DNA of 64,000 nt from an uncultured Alphaproteobacteria bacterium (GTDB taxonomy: Bacteria; Pseudomonadota; Alphaproteobacteria; Micropepsales; Micropepsaceae): the NCBI GenBank assembly GCA_902826695.1, contig CADEFU010000009.1, positions 121,101-185,100 of the forward strand, read 5' to 3'. Shown here piece after piece: positions 24,201-33,940 of this stretch. Made by a program: the position numbers and the translations under genes. Each line of letters opens with the position of its first letter. The stretch's first letter is position 1. A model generated the notes under the pieces. The model made no database searches. It worked only from the letters and a program-made list of their open reading frames with translations, and was not told the origin of the DNA.

Positions 24201-25482
24201 AGCCCTTAACGCGCTTAATCTCCGCGCCAAGCGCCGAGAGTTTTTCTTCGATGCGTTCGAAGCCGCGGTCGAGGTGGTAGACGCGGTTGACCACAGTTTC
24301 GCCTTCGGCGGCCAGGCCCGCGATGATGAGGCTGACCGACGCGCGCAGGTCGGTGGCCATCACTTGCGCGCCACGCAAGCGGGGCACACCGCGCACGGTT
24401 GCGGTTTGGTGCTCGATCGTGATGTCGGCGCCCATGCGCAGGAGTTCGGGCGCATGCATAAAACGGTTCTCGAAAATCGTTTCGGTGATGTGCGAGACGC
24501 CGTGAGCGGTCGCCATCAAGGCCATCAACTGGGCTTGCATGTCGGTCGGGAACCCGGGGTACGGCTCCGTCGTCACGTCCACGCCCGTGTAGTGCGCGCC
24601 GTTGCGCGAGACGCGCAAGCCGCGGTTCGTCGGGGCAATCTTCACGCCCGAGGCTTCGAGTAGCGGGATCACGGCGCCGATCGTGTCGCCGCGTGCGCCG
24701 ACCAGCTCGACTTCGCCGCCGGTCGCGGCCACGGCCATTGCATAGGTGCCGGTCTCAATGCGGTCGGGGATGACGGTGTAGCTGGCGCCGTGCAGGCGAT
24801 CAGTGCCTTCGATCGTGAGCGTGCGTGTGTCGAGGCCGGTAATCTTTGCGCCCATCGCTTGGAGGCAGAGGCCGAGGTCGGTGATCTCAGGCTCCATCGC
24901 GGCGTTCTCGAGGACGGTCGTGCCTTTGGCGAGGCAGGCGGCCATCATCAAGTTTTCCGTCGCGCCAACCGAAACGAACGGGAATTGATAACGTGCGCCG
25001 TGCAGCCCGTTCGGGGCGTGAGCAATAACGTAGCCCTCGTCGATTTGAATCTGCGCGCCCATTGCCTCGAGGCCCTTGAGGTGCAGATCGACCGGGCGCG
25101 TGCCGATGGCGCAGCCGCCGGGCAGCGAGACCTTTGCCTTGTGGCAGCGCGCGAGCAGCGGGCCGATGACGAGGAAGCTCGCGCGCATCTTGCGCACGAG
25201 TTCGTACGGAGCTTCGGTGCTGGTGATGTCCTTCGCGTGCAGTTGAAGCACGCGACCTTCAGCTTCGGCGTGGCCGTTGCCGTTCATCGTGAGGCCGACA
25301 CCGAGGCCGCCCAGGATCGCGGCGAGCTGCGAGATGTCGGTCAGATGCGGCACGCTGGCGAGCTGCAACGGTTCGTCCGTGAGCAGGCTTGCGACCATCA
25401 AAGGAAGAGCGGCGTTCTTCGCGCCAGAGATGCGGACTTCGCCGTTCAGACGGCGCCCCCCGCGAATTTGAATTCTGTCCAC
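24199..25482 (-). CDS. murA: UDP-N-acetylglucosamine 1-carboxyvinyltransferase
   Basis: 427 residues. First committed step of peptidoglycan synthesis, transferring enolpyruvate from [20 protein letters not shown] at the N-terminus and the active-site [11 protein letters not shown] are present; the Cys (not Asp) predicts a fosfomycin-sensitive type. Full length. It leads the conserved minus-strand cluster down to yacG. Confidence 0.98.
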   Translation of the reverse strand: MDRIQIRGGRRLNGEVRISGAKNAALPLMVASLLTDEPLQLASVPHLTDISQLAAILGGLGVGLTMNGNGHAEAEGRVLQLHAKDITSTEAPYELVRKMRASFLVIGPLLARCHKAKVSLPGGCAIGTRPVDLHLKGLEAMGAQIQIDEGYVIAHAPNGLHGARYQFPFVSVGATENLMMAACLAKGTTVLENAAMEPEITDLGLCLQAMGAKITGLDTRTLTIEGTDRLHGASYTVIPDRIETGTYAMAVAATGGEVELVGARGDTIGAVIPLLEASGVKIAPTNRGLRVSRNGAHYTGVDVTTEPYPGFPTDMQAQLMALMATAHGVSHITETIFENRFMHAPELLRMGADITIEHQTATVRGVPRLRGAQVMATDLRASVSLIIAGLAAEGETVVNRVYHLDRGFERIEEKLSALGAEIKRVKG

Positions 25483-25615
25483 GCAACAGCCCTAAGGTGA
25501 GTCCGCAAATCACTTCGCGGGGAGCATAACGCGAGCACAACGCCGTGCGCGCACAAACTGAGGGCGAGGTCATACGCCCCCAAGGGGGGCCAAACAATGG
25601 CGGGTCTGCCAGGAT

Positions 25616-25801
25616 TTAGGCCGAAGTTTTCCCGGATTTGGGCGGAATAACGGCTGGGCGCGGCTGACCGTCTTCGCCTGTGGGTTGCGCTTGGGTACGG
25701 GCCCGGGCCTTCCGGCGCTTCAGGTTGGCGCGCAGGGCGGCAGCCAGGCGCTCAGCCTTGGCGGCGTCGCCGTTGGAGGCGGGCGGGCGTTTTTCACTCA
25801 T
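25616..25801 (-). CDS. Small conserved basic protein
   Basis: 61 residues. The core [20 protein letters not shown] matches a short uncharacterised protein often found upstream of murA in alphaproteobacteria. It is highly basic in the middle with a disordered Pro-rich tail. The 133-bp gap to murA holds no other ORF. Function unknown. Confidence 0.65.
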   Translation of the reverse strand: MSEKRPPASNGDAAKAERLAAALRANLKRRKARARTQAQPTGEDGQPRPAVIPPKSGKTSA

Positions 25802-25907
25802 GCTTCACCGATGCGTCAGCGCGGTTGGCGCGCGCGTGAGGGAGCTTATATCGTGGGCCGGTGAAACGGCAATCAGCTGGCTGCTGATCGCACGAACGGA
25901 GCAACCG

Positions 25908-26564
25908 ATGGCCCTTTTTAGCGTGAAGAAGAAATCTCAGATGCCGGCGGCGAACGAGGCTTTGCCGGGGCGTTCGGCGGAGATGCGGGTGCCGGACGAG
26001 CACTATGTGCTGGGCACGCGGCTTAAGCCGCCGTTTCCTGAAGGGCTTGAGATTGCGATGTTTGGGCTCGGTTGTTTCTGGGGCGCGGAGCGCAAGTTCT
26101 GGCAGCAGGAAGGCGTGCATTCGACAAGCGTCGGCTATGCGGCAGGCATGACGCCCAATCCGACATATGAAGAAGTGTGTTCGGGCATGACCGGGCATAA
26201 CGAGGTCGTGCGTGTCGTGTTCGATCCGAAGAAGATTTCGTTCGAGCAATTGCTCAAAGTGTTCTGGGAGAACCACGATCCGACGCAAGGCATGCGCCAG
26301 GGTAACGACCTAGGGACACAATATCGGTCCGGCATCTATGTCGCGGGCGCGGCTCAGCGCAAAGCGGCGGAGGCTTCGCTGACGATGTTTCAGGATGTTC
26401 TGACCAAGGCGGGGTACGCCAAGATAACGACGGAGATTTTGGACGCGCCGCCCTTCTATTATGCCGAGACCTATCACCAGCAGTATCTGGCAAAGAACCC
26501 GGACGGGTACTGCGGGCTTGGCGGGGTCGGGGTGAGTTGCCCAATCGGATTGCAGAAAGCGTAG
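25908..26564 (+). CDS. msrA: Peptide methionine sulfoxide reductase MsrA
   Basis: 218 residues from the ATG at 25908. [14 protein letters not shown] contains the catalytic Cys, and [23 protein letters not shown] supplies the resolving Cys region. It reduces methionine-S-sulfoxide in proteins. The roughly 40-residue N-terminal extension before the domain is of the usual alphaproteobacterial type. Confidence 0.96.
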   Translation: MALFSVKKKSQMPAANEALPGRSAEMRVPDEHYVLGTRLKPPFPEGLEIAMFGLGCFWGAERKFWQQEGVHSTSVGYAAGMTPNPTYEEVCSGMTGHNEVVRVVFDPKKISFEQLLKVFWENHDPTQGMRQGNDLGTQYRSGIYVAGAAQRKAAEASLTMFQDVLTKAGYAKITTEILDAPPFYYAETYHQQYLAKNPDGYCGLGGVGVSCPIGLQKA

Positions 26565-26659
26565 TCAAGGCTCCGCGACGTTCTGGTCCCGGTTTTCTGT
26601 CTTCTGTTCCGGGGCGGCCCCTTCCCTCCCCGCTCCGCGCGCGCTATACGGGCCGCCTC

Positions 26660-26734
26660 GCTGTTGTAGCGTAGTGGTAGCGCAACGCCTTGGTAAGGCG
26701 TAGGTCGTGGGTTCAATTCCCACCAACAGCACCA
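26660..26734 (+). tRNA. tRNA-Thr (anticodon GGT)
   Basis: 75 nt with encoded CCA. Acceptor GCTGTTG/CAACAGC, D-arm TAGCGTAGTGGTAGCGCA, anticodon loop TTGGTAA, T-arm GTGGGTTCAATTCCCAC. All stems pair. Reads ACC and ACU. Confidence 0.97.
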
Positions 26735-26744
26735 GAATTTGTGG

Positions 26745-26780
26745 CGGGGATCGGATACTTCCGGTCCCCGTTCGCGTTTT
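26745..26780 (+). terminator. Terminator after tRNA-Thr
   Basis: CGGGGATCGGA / TCCGGTCCCCG hairpin (one bulge) followed by TTCGCGTTTT, 10 bp after the tRNA. Confidence 0.75.
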
Positions 26781-26892
26781 CGTGAATTAAGGGGACCTGC
26801 GAAGTTCGCCGGGTCACAAGGAATTCAGCGGCAACCCGACGAGGCTTGAGGTAGAAGGCGCCGTCGAAAATGGGCGCTGAGGAGACCTGTCG

Positions 26893-27294
26893 ATGCGTGC
26901 GCGGTTTGCGGTGATCATACTTGCGTTGTCTGCCACTCAAACGCTGGCAGCACCAGCGAAGCCCGCGGCCACACCGGTGCCGGCGGTAAACGTGCCGCTC
27001 ACGATCACACTCTACGACAAAGAGAATTTTCAGGGCCGCTCGGTGAAGGTCGGCGCCGCAACGCCGAATTTGGCGGCGCTGCAAATTGAGGACAAAGTGG
27101 CAAGCTTCGAAGTGGCGGGCGCGGGCGATTGGGTTTTGTGCGCGGATCGCAACTACAAGGGCGTGTGCGCGCGCGTGACGGCGAAGGCCGGCGATCTGCG
27201 CGTGATCCAATTGTTCGGGCGCGTGAGCTCGCTCTATCCTGTCCCCGCGCCAGTCGTACCGGCAGCGCCTGCAGGGACAGCCGTGCCGCGCTAA
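26893..27294 (+). CDS. Exported beta/gamma-crystallin-like protein 1
   Basis: 133 residues. Signal peptide about 1-20. The single domain has LYDKENFQGRSVKVG (the beta/gamma-crystallin Greek-key start), then DKVASFEVAGAGDWVLCADRNYKGVCARV and VSSLYPVP. The two Cys of the CADRNYKGVC motif could bridge. Pro/Ala-rich segments flank the domain. These proteins may bind Ca2+, though canonical N/D-N/D-x-x-S/T-S sites are not clear. A paralog follows at 27584. The 289-bp gap between them holds a hairpin (27425-27445) but no gene. Confidence 0.82.
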   Translation: MRARFAVIILALSATQTLAAPAKPAATPVPAVNVPLTITLYDKENFQGRSVKVGAATPNLAALQIEDKVASFEVAGAGDWVLCADRNYKGVCARVTAKAGDLRVIQLFGRVSSLYPVPAPVVPAAPAGTAVPR

Positions 27295-27583
27295 GCGCCT
27301 CAAATTCGTGAACATGATCCCCTGCGCACCATCCGGTGGCGGGGGCTGCCCGATTCTTCACCATAAACGGGTGCTGGTGGGTGGGCGGCGGCACTACCTT
27401 TCCTTGCGGATGAACGGCAGCTGAAACGGGCGTTGGACGCCCGTTCAGGGGGCACGTGCCAAAAGGACGCCGTGGATAGCGCTCAATCCTGGCGGTTCCG
27501 CCTTACCGGCGGGGTTGCCAAGGGCGGCCCACGAGACTAATTCACCGCGCCAATTCCCCTGCGCGGAAACTTGGGAGAGTGGA

Positions 27584-27985
27584 ATGAAGACGTTCGCCGT
27601 CGTGGTTGGTGGTGCTGTAATCGCTGCGTCCGCAGCAATGACCGCGTTCGCGCAACCCTATCCTCCGATGGCCGCAGTCGCGGCGCCGCCTGTTCCGCCG
27701 CCGACCGTGATCACGGTGTTCGATCAGCCGAACTTTAAGGGGCGCACTTTGGTGTTCGATCGCTCGGTGCCGAGCCTTGCGCGGTTGAACTTCAACGACG
27801 TGATCGCCAGCGTGCAAATCAAAGGGACACGCGATTGGGTGCTGTGCGAGCACCGCAACTTCATGGGCAAGTGCGTGCGAATCCGCGCGAAGGAAAAGGA
27901 TTTGAAGCGGCTCAAGATCAACGGGCAGGTGTCGTCGCTCTATCCGGTTCCCGTGCCGCCGCCGGCGCCGCCGAAGCCGCGCTAA
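27584..27985 (+). CDS. Exported beta/gamma-crystallin-like protein 2
   Basis: 133 residues from the ATG at 27584 (GGGAGAG before it). Signal peptide about 1-24 ending AFAQP. The domain is FDQPNFKGRTLVFD ... RDWVLCEHRNFMGKCVRI ... QVSSLYPVP, the same layout as its neighbour, so the pair arose by duplication. It has a Pro-rich tail (PVPPPAPPKPR). Periplasmic or extracellular. Function unknown. Confidence 0.82.
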   Translation: MKTFAVVVGGAVIAASAAMTAFAQPYPPMAAVAAPPVPPPTVITVFDQPNFKGRTLVFDRSVPSLARLNFNDVIASVQIKGTRDWVLCEHRNFMGKCVRIRAKEKDLKRLKINGQVSSLYPVPVPPPAPPKPR

Positions 27986-28045
27986 AGAAGTTTTTCGGGT
28001 TTAACGGCAACGGCCGGGGCGATGCTCCGGCCGTTTGCTTTGCGC

Positions 28046-29491
28046 TCAAGCGCCGGCATTGCGTTCGGCGAGTTGGCGCAGGTTCTCTTCGTGGTCCGCA
28101 CGGTCGAGCTTGTAGAAGGCGATTGCCGCCATCATCGCCATCCAGAACGAAAGGATGATGGGAACATAGTAGGCACCAAGCCACCAGACGGTGTCGGGCG
28201 AAACGTCCTCCGGCTTAGCGCCTGCTTGCAAGCCTGCCAGCGCCAGTACCAAGGTCGCGGCCGCCACGCCGAGGCCCGAGACCATTTTGCGGATGAAGGT
28301 CGCGGCCGCGATAAACGTTCCTTCGGATCGGCGGCCTGTCTTTAGTTCAGATTGCTCGACCAAATCCGCCATCATGGCGGCGGCCAAAACCTGGAAGCAG
28401 ATGATCAGGCCGACGTCGATAATGCCTGCAATTAGCACCAGCAGATAGATGAAGGTGGGCGTACTGGCATCGAGGAGGCCTATCAACTTCAATACGATCG
28501 GCAACGGCGCGCCCAAAAAGGCGATCATGCCGATGACCATCGCGCCCTTCTTCTTGCCCATTGTGCGAGTGACAATCGGGGCCATGACGGCACCGATGAT
28601 CGCCGAGACGAACACGCCTAATGTCAGCCCGCCGATTTCAAGCGGCGTGAACTTCCAAAAATAGGTCGCCATATAGAACGAAAGAGCGGCCGACATGCCC
28701 GCCCCGATCGCGCCGAACACGTTTGCCACGAACAGCGCGACGAACGAACGGTTCGAGAGCGTCTCGTACACCTCTTTGAAGATAAGGCCCAACGTCAGGT
28801 GCCGCTTCGGTGGCGGCGACTTGAGGAAAGGGATGCGCGCATGCGTGCCGAGCGCCGACCCCAGGATCGAAATGCCGATGAGACCGGCGGCGATTATTCC
28901 GTAGAGCGCGTATGCTTCGCGGTTGAACTGGCCCGTCGCCGTGGCGGTCGCAAAGGCCGGGAAGATCGCCAGGAACATCATCACCGACATCGCATTGCCG
29001 CCGGTCCACGCGAAGAAAAGCCGCCAAGAGATGAGTGTCGAGCGCTCGTCGTAGTTTGCGGTGAGTTCGGGCGTGAGTGCAGAGGACGGCGTTTCGTTGA
29101 ACGTGATGAACGTGCGGATGAGGATGGCCAGCGAGAGCAAGTACCAAAACAGCGCCTCGTCCGACCAACCGACCGGCGGGTTCCAGAGCAGGTAGTAGGT
29201 TGCGGCCACCGGAACAGCGGAGGCGTAGAGAAAGGGATGGCGCCTGCCCCACTTCGAATGAAGGTTGTCGGACCAGTAGCCAATGATTGGGTCGGTGATC
29301 GCGTCAACGACGAGTGCCGCCCCGATGGCAATGGTGACGAGCCACGCCTCAACGCCGATGACTTGGCTGTAGAAGAGTAAGAGGAAGTAGGCGAAGCCGC
29401 CGTCCTTGACGCCGTAGGCGACAGATCCAAAACCGTAGGCGAGTTTCGTCGAGAGCGGTAAACGCTCGGACTGCGGGACTGCCTTTTGCAT
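28046..29491 (-). CDS. MFS transporter, GPH cation:sugar symporter type
   Basis: 481 residues, about 12 transmembrane segments. LAYGFGSVAYGVKDGGFAYF at the N-terminus, DPIIGYWSDNLHSKWGRRHPFLYAS and FITFNETPSSALTPELTANYDERS are typical of the glycoside-pentoside-hexuronide (MelB-like) family. It probably imports a sugar or glycoside with H+ or Na+. No glycosidase gene lies nearby to suggest the substrate. Confidence 0.88.
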   Translation of the reverse strand: MQKAVPQSERLPLSTKLAYGFGSVAYGVKDGGFAYFLLLFYSQVIGVEAWLVTIAIGAALVVDAITDPIIGYWSDNLHSKWGRRHPFLYASAVPVAATYYLLWNPPVGWSDEALFWYLLSLAILIRTFITFNETPSSALTPELTANYDERSTLISWRLFFAWTGGNAMSVMMFLAIFPAFATATATGQFNREAYALYGIIAAGLIGISILGSALGTHARIPFLKSPPPKRHLTLGLIFKEVYETLSNRSFVALFVANVFGAIGAGMSAALSFYMATYFWKFTPLEIGGLTLGVFVSAIIGAVMAPIVTRTMGKKKGAMVIGMIAFLGAPLPIVLKLIGLLDASTPTFIYLLVLIAGIIDVGLIICFQVLAAAMMADLVEQSELKTGRRSEGTFIAAATFIRKMVSGLGVAAATLVLALAGLQAGAKPEDVSPDTVWWLGAYYVPIILSFWMAMMAAIAFYKLDRADHEENLRQLAERNAGA

Positions 29492-29552
29492 TCAATATCT
29501 CCGTCGGCGCTTATCTAGCACGGTTTCGGGTCGCGCCTAACGGTTCGGCAGA

Positions 29553-30488
29553 TCATTCCGCCAACTTCGCTTTCACGTAATCGTAGAAGCCGAGTTCCTT
29601 GCCCCGATGTTTGTACTTTGAAGCCTTCCAATCGCGGGCTTCGTTCTTTTCGGTGCCGTAGTACTGCTCGATGCCGTAGTCGGTGAGTTCGCTGTTTGGG
29701 GCGACGACGAAGCGGCCATTGATCAGGCTGCCGTCGGCCGCCTTCTCGTAGTCAACGAGCTTGATCGGACGCCAGTTCCAGAAGCCGGCGCCGAGTGCGG
29801 GGGCGGTGCGCGGGAATTGCGGACCGAATGTGCCGCGCGTGACTTCGCGATCGGGATTCGAGTCCACGTAGTGCACGGTGCCGTCGTTGTCGACTTTGAA
29901 GACGTAAACCACGTGGCCCCAGGGGTCGTAGATGATGGAGCCGGGGCGCAGCGCGCCGCGTTCGATCTTGGGCGAGTAGAAGTCGGACGCGCTGTAACCG
30001 CTGTCGAACGTATGTTCGATGCGGAACATTGCCGTCGAAACCGTGCCGCGCAGATTGAGAAGGATCTTCACCGGGTCGGTGTCGGCCTGCCATTCGAGCT
30101 GCAGGCGCGCAACGACTTGGTTGCCGGCATCGGAGAAGCGGAAGTCGGGCGTGGGTCCCGAACGCGACATCACGTAGAGCGGATAGGAAAACGGCAGGCC
30201 GTTCTTCCATGCGAAGTAGGCGCGCAGCTGATAGATGAAGTCGGCGCAGTCGCCGTCCATGCGCAGGTTCGGCGGATCGCTGTCGCGGTAGGGATTGGCG
30301 GTACTCTTGAAGCACGCGGCGGGGTCTTTGCAGTCGTCGTGACCGAAGCCCGCGACGAACTCGCCAAAGCGCTTTTCGTCGTTCGCGTCCCAGTGGTCTT
30401 TGGTGATTTTCCAGCTGCCCGTTTCGGCACAAGCAACACCCAAGCTCAACGCTCCGGCGGCGATGCCACTCAATATCCAACGCAACAT
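29553..30488 (-). CDS. Exported protein, possible papain-fold cysteine peptidase
   Basis: 311 residues from the ATG at 30488 (a GTG one codon earlier is also possible). Signal peptide about 1-21 (SLGVACAETG). RMDGDCADFIYQLRAYFAWKNGLPF places a Cys at the start of a helix, and IIYDPWGHVVYVFKVDNDGTVHYVDSNPD places a His in a strand followed by a Tyr/Asp-rich strand. This Cys...His order is what NlpC/P60- and transglutaminase-like peptidases show. Assignment to that superfamily is inference; I do not recognise a named family. Confidence 0.6.
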   Translation of the reverse strand: MLRWILSGIAAGALSLGVACAETGSWKITKDHWDANDEKRFGEFVAGFGHDDCKDPAACFKSTANPYRDSDPPNLRMDGDCADFIYQLRAYFAWKNGLPFSYPLYVMSRSGPTPDFRFSDAGNQVVARLQLEWQADTDPVKILLNLRGTVSTAMFRIEHTFDSGYSASDFYSPKIERGALRPGSIIYDPWGHVVYVFKVDNDGTVHYVDSNPDREVTRGTFGPQFPRTAPALGAGFWNWRPIKLVDYEKAADGSLINGRFVVAPNSELTDYGIEQYYGTEKNEARDWKASKYKHRGKELGFYDYVKAKLAE

Positions 30489-30626
30489 GACCAACCCGCT
30501 GCTTTCCCCCGCACGGTATGATGTCGGTTTCGGCCATGAAGGCAAGGGCGTGCACGCTTCGTTCCGCCGCGCGCTTTAAATTTCGGCCGAAAAGGACACG
30601 TCCAGCGATGCGGAAACGGTGCTAAA

Positions 30627-31607
30627 GTGGCCGCAGTGGAACGGCTGAATCACCCTTTTGAAGTGAGCAAACCTCTGAATATCGCGCACCGCGGCGGCGC
30701 TGGCCTTCGCCCGGAGAATACGCTTGCCGCCTTTGCGCATGCGCTGGACGTTGGGGTCGACGGGTTCGAACTCGACGTGCATGTGGCGAAGGACGGCACG
30801 GTCGTGGTGTTTCACGACGACACGCTCAAGCCCGACATTGTGCGTGACGCGGACGGCCGCTGGCTCGAGGGCCCGCCGCTGTTGATCAAGGACCTGCCTT
30901 ACGCAGACTTGCAGACTTACGACATCGGGCGGCTTAAGCCTGGCTCGAAGTACGCAGCCCGTCACCCCGATCAGATGGCGGTCGACGGGGAGAAGATTCC
31001 ACGGCTTGCCGATGTCATTTGGTTGATGAAGCGGTCTGGAGGCGGCGAACGCCTGTGGGTCGAACTCAAGAGCAACTTCATGAACCGCGCTTCGACGGTT
31101 TCGCCGGAAGCGATGGCGGAGGCTGTACTGCGCGTCATCAAGCGCGAGAAGTTTCTCGATCGCACGGTGCTCGTCGGGTTCGATTGGCCAGCACTGATTG
31201 CCGCGAAGAAGATGGCGCCGAAGGTCGAGTGCTGGTTTACGACCTTGCCGCAAAGCTATTTCGCTGACGCCCCTGTGCCGGCCGAACACGGGCCTCCGCC
31301 GAAGGCCGAACTTGAGGCCCTGCGCGCGATGGAGAAGGCCGGGGCGCCGTGGACGGGCGGATTTGACAGGGCGAAGCACGGTGGCTCCGTTATCAAGGCC
31401 GCGAAGGCCGCGGGCGCCGATGGATGGTTTCCGTACTTCGCCGACATCAACCGCGCGACGATGACCGAGGCGCGGTCGTTGGGGCTGAAAGTCGGGGCTT
31501 GGACGGTGAACAAAGCTGACGACCTGGCACGGCTGGCGGACCTCGGCGTCGACGGCTTGTGCACGGACTACCCGGACAGGCTCAGGACGATTCTGAAGGG
31601 CGCGTAA
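30627..31607 (+). CDS. Glycerophosphodiester phosphodiesterase
   Basis: 326 residues. Hydrolyses glycerophosphodiesters to glycerol-3-phosphate and an alcohol. IAHRGGAGLRPENTLAAF, GFELDVHVAKDGTVVVFHDDTL (both His and the metal-binding Glu/Asp), WVELKSNF and the closing VGAWTVNKADDLARLADLGVDGLCTDYPD match the GDPD barrel. No signal peptide, so cytoplasmic. It is divergent from the gene at 29553-30488. Confidence 0.93.
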   Translation: MAAVERLNHPFEVSKPLNIAHRGGAGLRPENTLAAFAHALDVGVDGFELDVHVAKDGTVVVFHDDTLKPDIVRDADGRWLEGPPLLIKDLPYADLQTYDIGRLKPGSKYAARHPDQMAVDGEKIPRLADVIWLMKRSGGGERLWVELKSNFMNRASTVSPEAMAEAVLRVIKREKFLDRTVLVGFDWPALIAAKKMAPKVECWFTTLPQSYFADAPVPAEHGPPPKAELEALRAMEKAGAPWTGGFDRAKHGGSVIKAAKAAGADGWFPYFADINRATMTEARSLGLKVGAWTVNKADDLARLADLGVDGLCTDYPDRLRTILKGA

Positions 31608-31691
31608 TGTTCGCTCGCTAAGGTTGCAAATTGCGTTTGGACCGCTTTGGCGGCACAATATGCATCTTCCTCCACTCTTCGAGTTTGAACG

Positions 31692-32282
31692 ATGCGTTTT
31701 CGTTTTGTTGTGGCCGCTGCTGCGGTGATGCCGCTTTCGGCGTGCGCGAGTTGGGGTGTGTTGCCCTCTACCGTTGAGACCACGGAGTCGCCGTTCAAAA
31801 GCTATAAGAGCGCGGAAGACGCCTACGCGCAGGTGAAGCCCTATGTCACCACGCACCGCGAACTGAAGGCGCGCGGGTTCGATCCGTACGCGACGCCAAA
31901 CATCAAGGTGCTCAACTATCTCGACTTGGTACCGCGGTTCTTGCCGCAGCAATCGATGAAGCAGGAAGACTTGGATCCGGCCGTGCAAGGCTGTTTGACG
32001 GCGCGCGAGCGGTGCACAGGGTGGCTTGCGGAACCGACGATCTCGTCGAAGGATCGAACGGGCAATGTGGCGCTCGACGTGCTGGGCTTCGAGCGCGAGA
32101 CGACGGAGACCGGGTGGAAGGCGTCGATGCTGCTTCTCATTCAGGACGGCGTCGTTGTTTATAAGCTTTGGTCGGGCACGCCGGCTGTGTTGAACGTCAA
32201 GACCGAGAAGAAGCCGCTCGGGCCCCTGCAAGATTTGTCTGGGCCTGCGGCTGCCGCGATTTCCGGCGCGGTGAAACCCTGA
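31692..32282 (+). CDS. Lipoprotein of unknown function
   Basis: 196 residues. A lipobox (PLSAC) at about 15-19 predicts an acylated Cys. Two further Cys (VQGCLTARERC) may pair. A central WLAEPT...LGFERETTETGWKA region is seen but no known domain. Its stop overlaps the probable start of the next gene, so the two are coupled. Confidence 0.75.
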   Translation: MRFRFVVAAAAVMPLSACASWGVLPSTVETTESPFKSYKSAEDAYAQVKPYVTTHRELKARGFDPYATPNIKVLNYLDLVPRFLPQQSMKQEDLDPAVQGCLTARERCTGWLAEPTISSKDRTGNVALDVLGFERETTETGWKASMLLLIQDGVVVYKLWSGTPAVLNVKTEKKPLGPLQDLSGPAAAAISGAVKP

Positions 32283-33940
32283 GGCGCATCGCCGTTGTCG
32301 GCGGTGCCGGCGCGTTCGGCCTGTCGCTCGTTCGTGGACTGCTCGAAACCACCGATTGCCACGTCGTTCTGTGCGGGCGCTCCCGCGAGCGCGCCGTCGT
32401 GGCGGCGCGCTCAGTGCATGCGCCTGAGCGCGTATCGATAGCGCTCCTCGACCGGACACGGGTGACGGCACAGGACGTCGCTGCTTTGAAAGTGTTTTGC
32501 GTCGTTGATGCGGCGGGTCCGTTTCAGGCGAGCGAGCTTACGCTTGCGCGCGCCGTCATCGATGCCGGTGTGCACTACGTCGATCTTGCGGATGCACGCG
32601 ATTTCGTGGCGCGGTTCGGAGCACTGGACGAAGCCGCGAAAGCGCGCGGGGTTCTTGCCGTGACGGGGGCGAGTTCAACGCCGGCGCTGTCGAACGCAGT
32701 GCTCGACGAGATCTGTCGCGGGTGGAAGCGTGTGGACGGCGTCGAGATCGCGATCAGCCCCGGCTCGCAGGCACCGTTGGGTCTGTCGGTTGTTCAGGCA
32801 ATACTGAGCTATGCGGGCAAGCCGGTGAAGTTCTGGCGCTTCGGGCGATGGGACTTTGCGCCGGGTTGGGGGATGCTCAAGGTGCTTAGGATCGAGGGGC
32901 TTGGGCGGCGGTTCGTCTCGCTGGTCGAGACGCCCGATCTCGACATTGTGCCTCAGCGGTTTGCGGGCGTGCGCCACGCGGTGTTCCGCGCGGGCGTCGA
33001 GCTTTCGATCTTGCACTTGGGATTGTGGCTGCTTTCGTTGCCGGTGCGGATGGGGATCACGCGCTTTCTTGAGCCGCTCGCCGAACTGCTGCACGGGCTG
33101 GCGGGTTGGTTCCGGCGGTTCGGCAGTGACCGCGGCGGGATGACCGTGGAGGCGACCGGGATCGATCACACCGGCGCGCTTGTGCGCAAGTGCTGGACGT
33201 TGGTTGCAGAAGCCGGCGACGGGCCGGAGATTCCTGCCCTGCCAGCGTTGTGCGTGGTGAAGGCGTTGCTGAACGACCGCTTGCCTCAGCGCGGCGCGAT
33301 GACGTGCGTTGGGCTCGTGCCGCTTAGCGCAATCGAGGACGAGTTTCGCCGGTTTGAGATCCGTACGTCGATCGCAACGACGCCTTTGCCGGCCGCGGCG
33401 CTGTTTCCGCGCGCGGTGGCGCAGTTCGAGGCAATGCCTGCCGCCGTGAAAGCGGCGCACGTGCCCGAGCCTGCTGTCGACCTTGAGGGCGAAGTCGAAA
33501 CACAGGGGCCGGAGACTTGGGCGGGCGGCGTGATCGGATGGTTCGTCGGGTTTCCGACCGAGAGCGGCAAGAGTGCTGCCGCGGTTACGATCGAGCGCGA
33601 CGGCACCGGCGAGACTTGGGTGCGGCGGTTCGGACGCGCGCAGTTTCGCAGCCAGCTCACCGAACGCGGCACTGGGCGATTGGCCGAACGGTTTGGCATG
33701 ATCACGTTCGATCTCGACGTGCTTGCAGACGCTCGCGGGTTTTCAATGGCGGTCGCGCAAGCACGCCTCGGTGAGTTGCCCCTTCCGCGCTTTCTAACAC
33801 CCTCGAGCGATGCGTCGGCCGATGTGGACGAGCAAGGCTGCTACCGGTTCGATGTGACGATCGGGTTGCCGCTGATCGGGCGGTTGGTGCGCTATCGAGG
33901 GTCGCTTAGGAAGGGGGCCGATTGTGGGCAGCGAGCTTGA
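32279..33940 (+). CDS. Saccharopine-dehydrogenase-like protein with C-terminal DUF4166-type domain
   Basis: About 553 residues. A Rossmann fold (IAVVGGAGAFGLSLVRGLLE) and DAAGPFQASE...VHYVDLADARDFVARF are typical of the saccharopine dehydrogenase-like NAD(P)-binding family. The C-terminal about 190 residues (GVIGWFVGFPTESGKSAAAVTIERDGTGETWVRRF..., YRFDVTIGLPLIGRLVRYRG) look like the DUF4166 domain that often follows it. No ATG, GTG or TTG precedes the Rossmann motif in frame after 32168. A CTG overlapping the lipoprotein stop (32279) is the best placed start. The annotated start is tentative. It overlaps the convergent LuxR gene by 35 bp. Confidence 0.75.
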   Translation: MRRIAVVGGAGAFGLSLVRGLLETTDCHVVLCGRSRERAVVAARSVHAPERVSIALLDRTRVTAQDVAALKVFCVVDAAGPFQASELTLARAVIDAGVHYVDLADARDFVARFGALDEAAKARGVLAVTGASSTPALSNAVLDEICRGWKRVDGVEIAISPGSQAPLGLSVVQAILSYAGKPVKFWRFGRWDFAPGWGMLKVLRIEGLGRRFVSLVETPDLDIVPQRFAGVRHAVFRAGVELSILHLGLWLLSLPVRMGITRFLEPLAELLHGLAGWFRRFGSDRGGMTVEATGIDHTGALVRKCWTLVAEAGDGPEIPALPALCVVKALLNDRLPQRGAMTCVGLVPLSAIEDEFRRFEIRTSIATTPLPAAALFPRAVAQFEAMPAAVKAAHVPEPAVDLEGEVETQGPETWAGGVIGWFVGFPTESGKSAAAVTIERDGTGETWVRRFGRAQFRSQLTERGTGRLAERFGMITFDLDVLADARGFSMAVAQARLGELPLPRFLTPSSDASADVDEQGCYRFDVTIGLPLIGRLVRYRGSLRKGADCGQRA

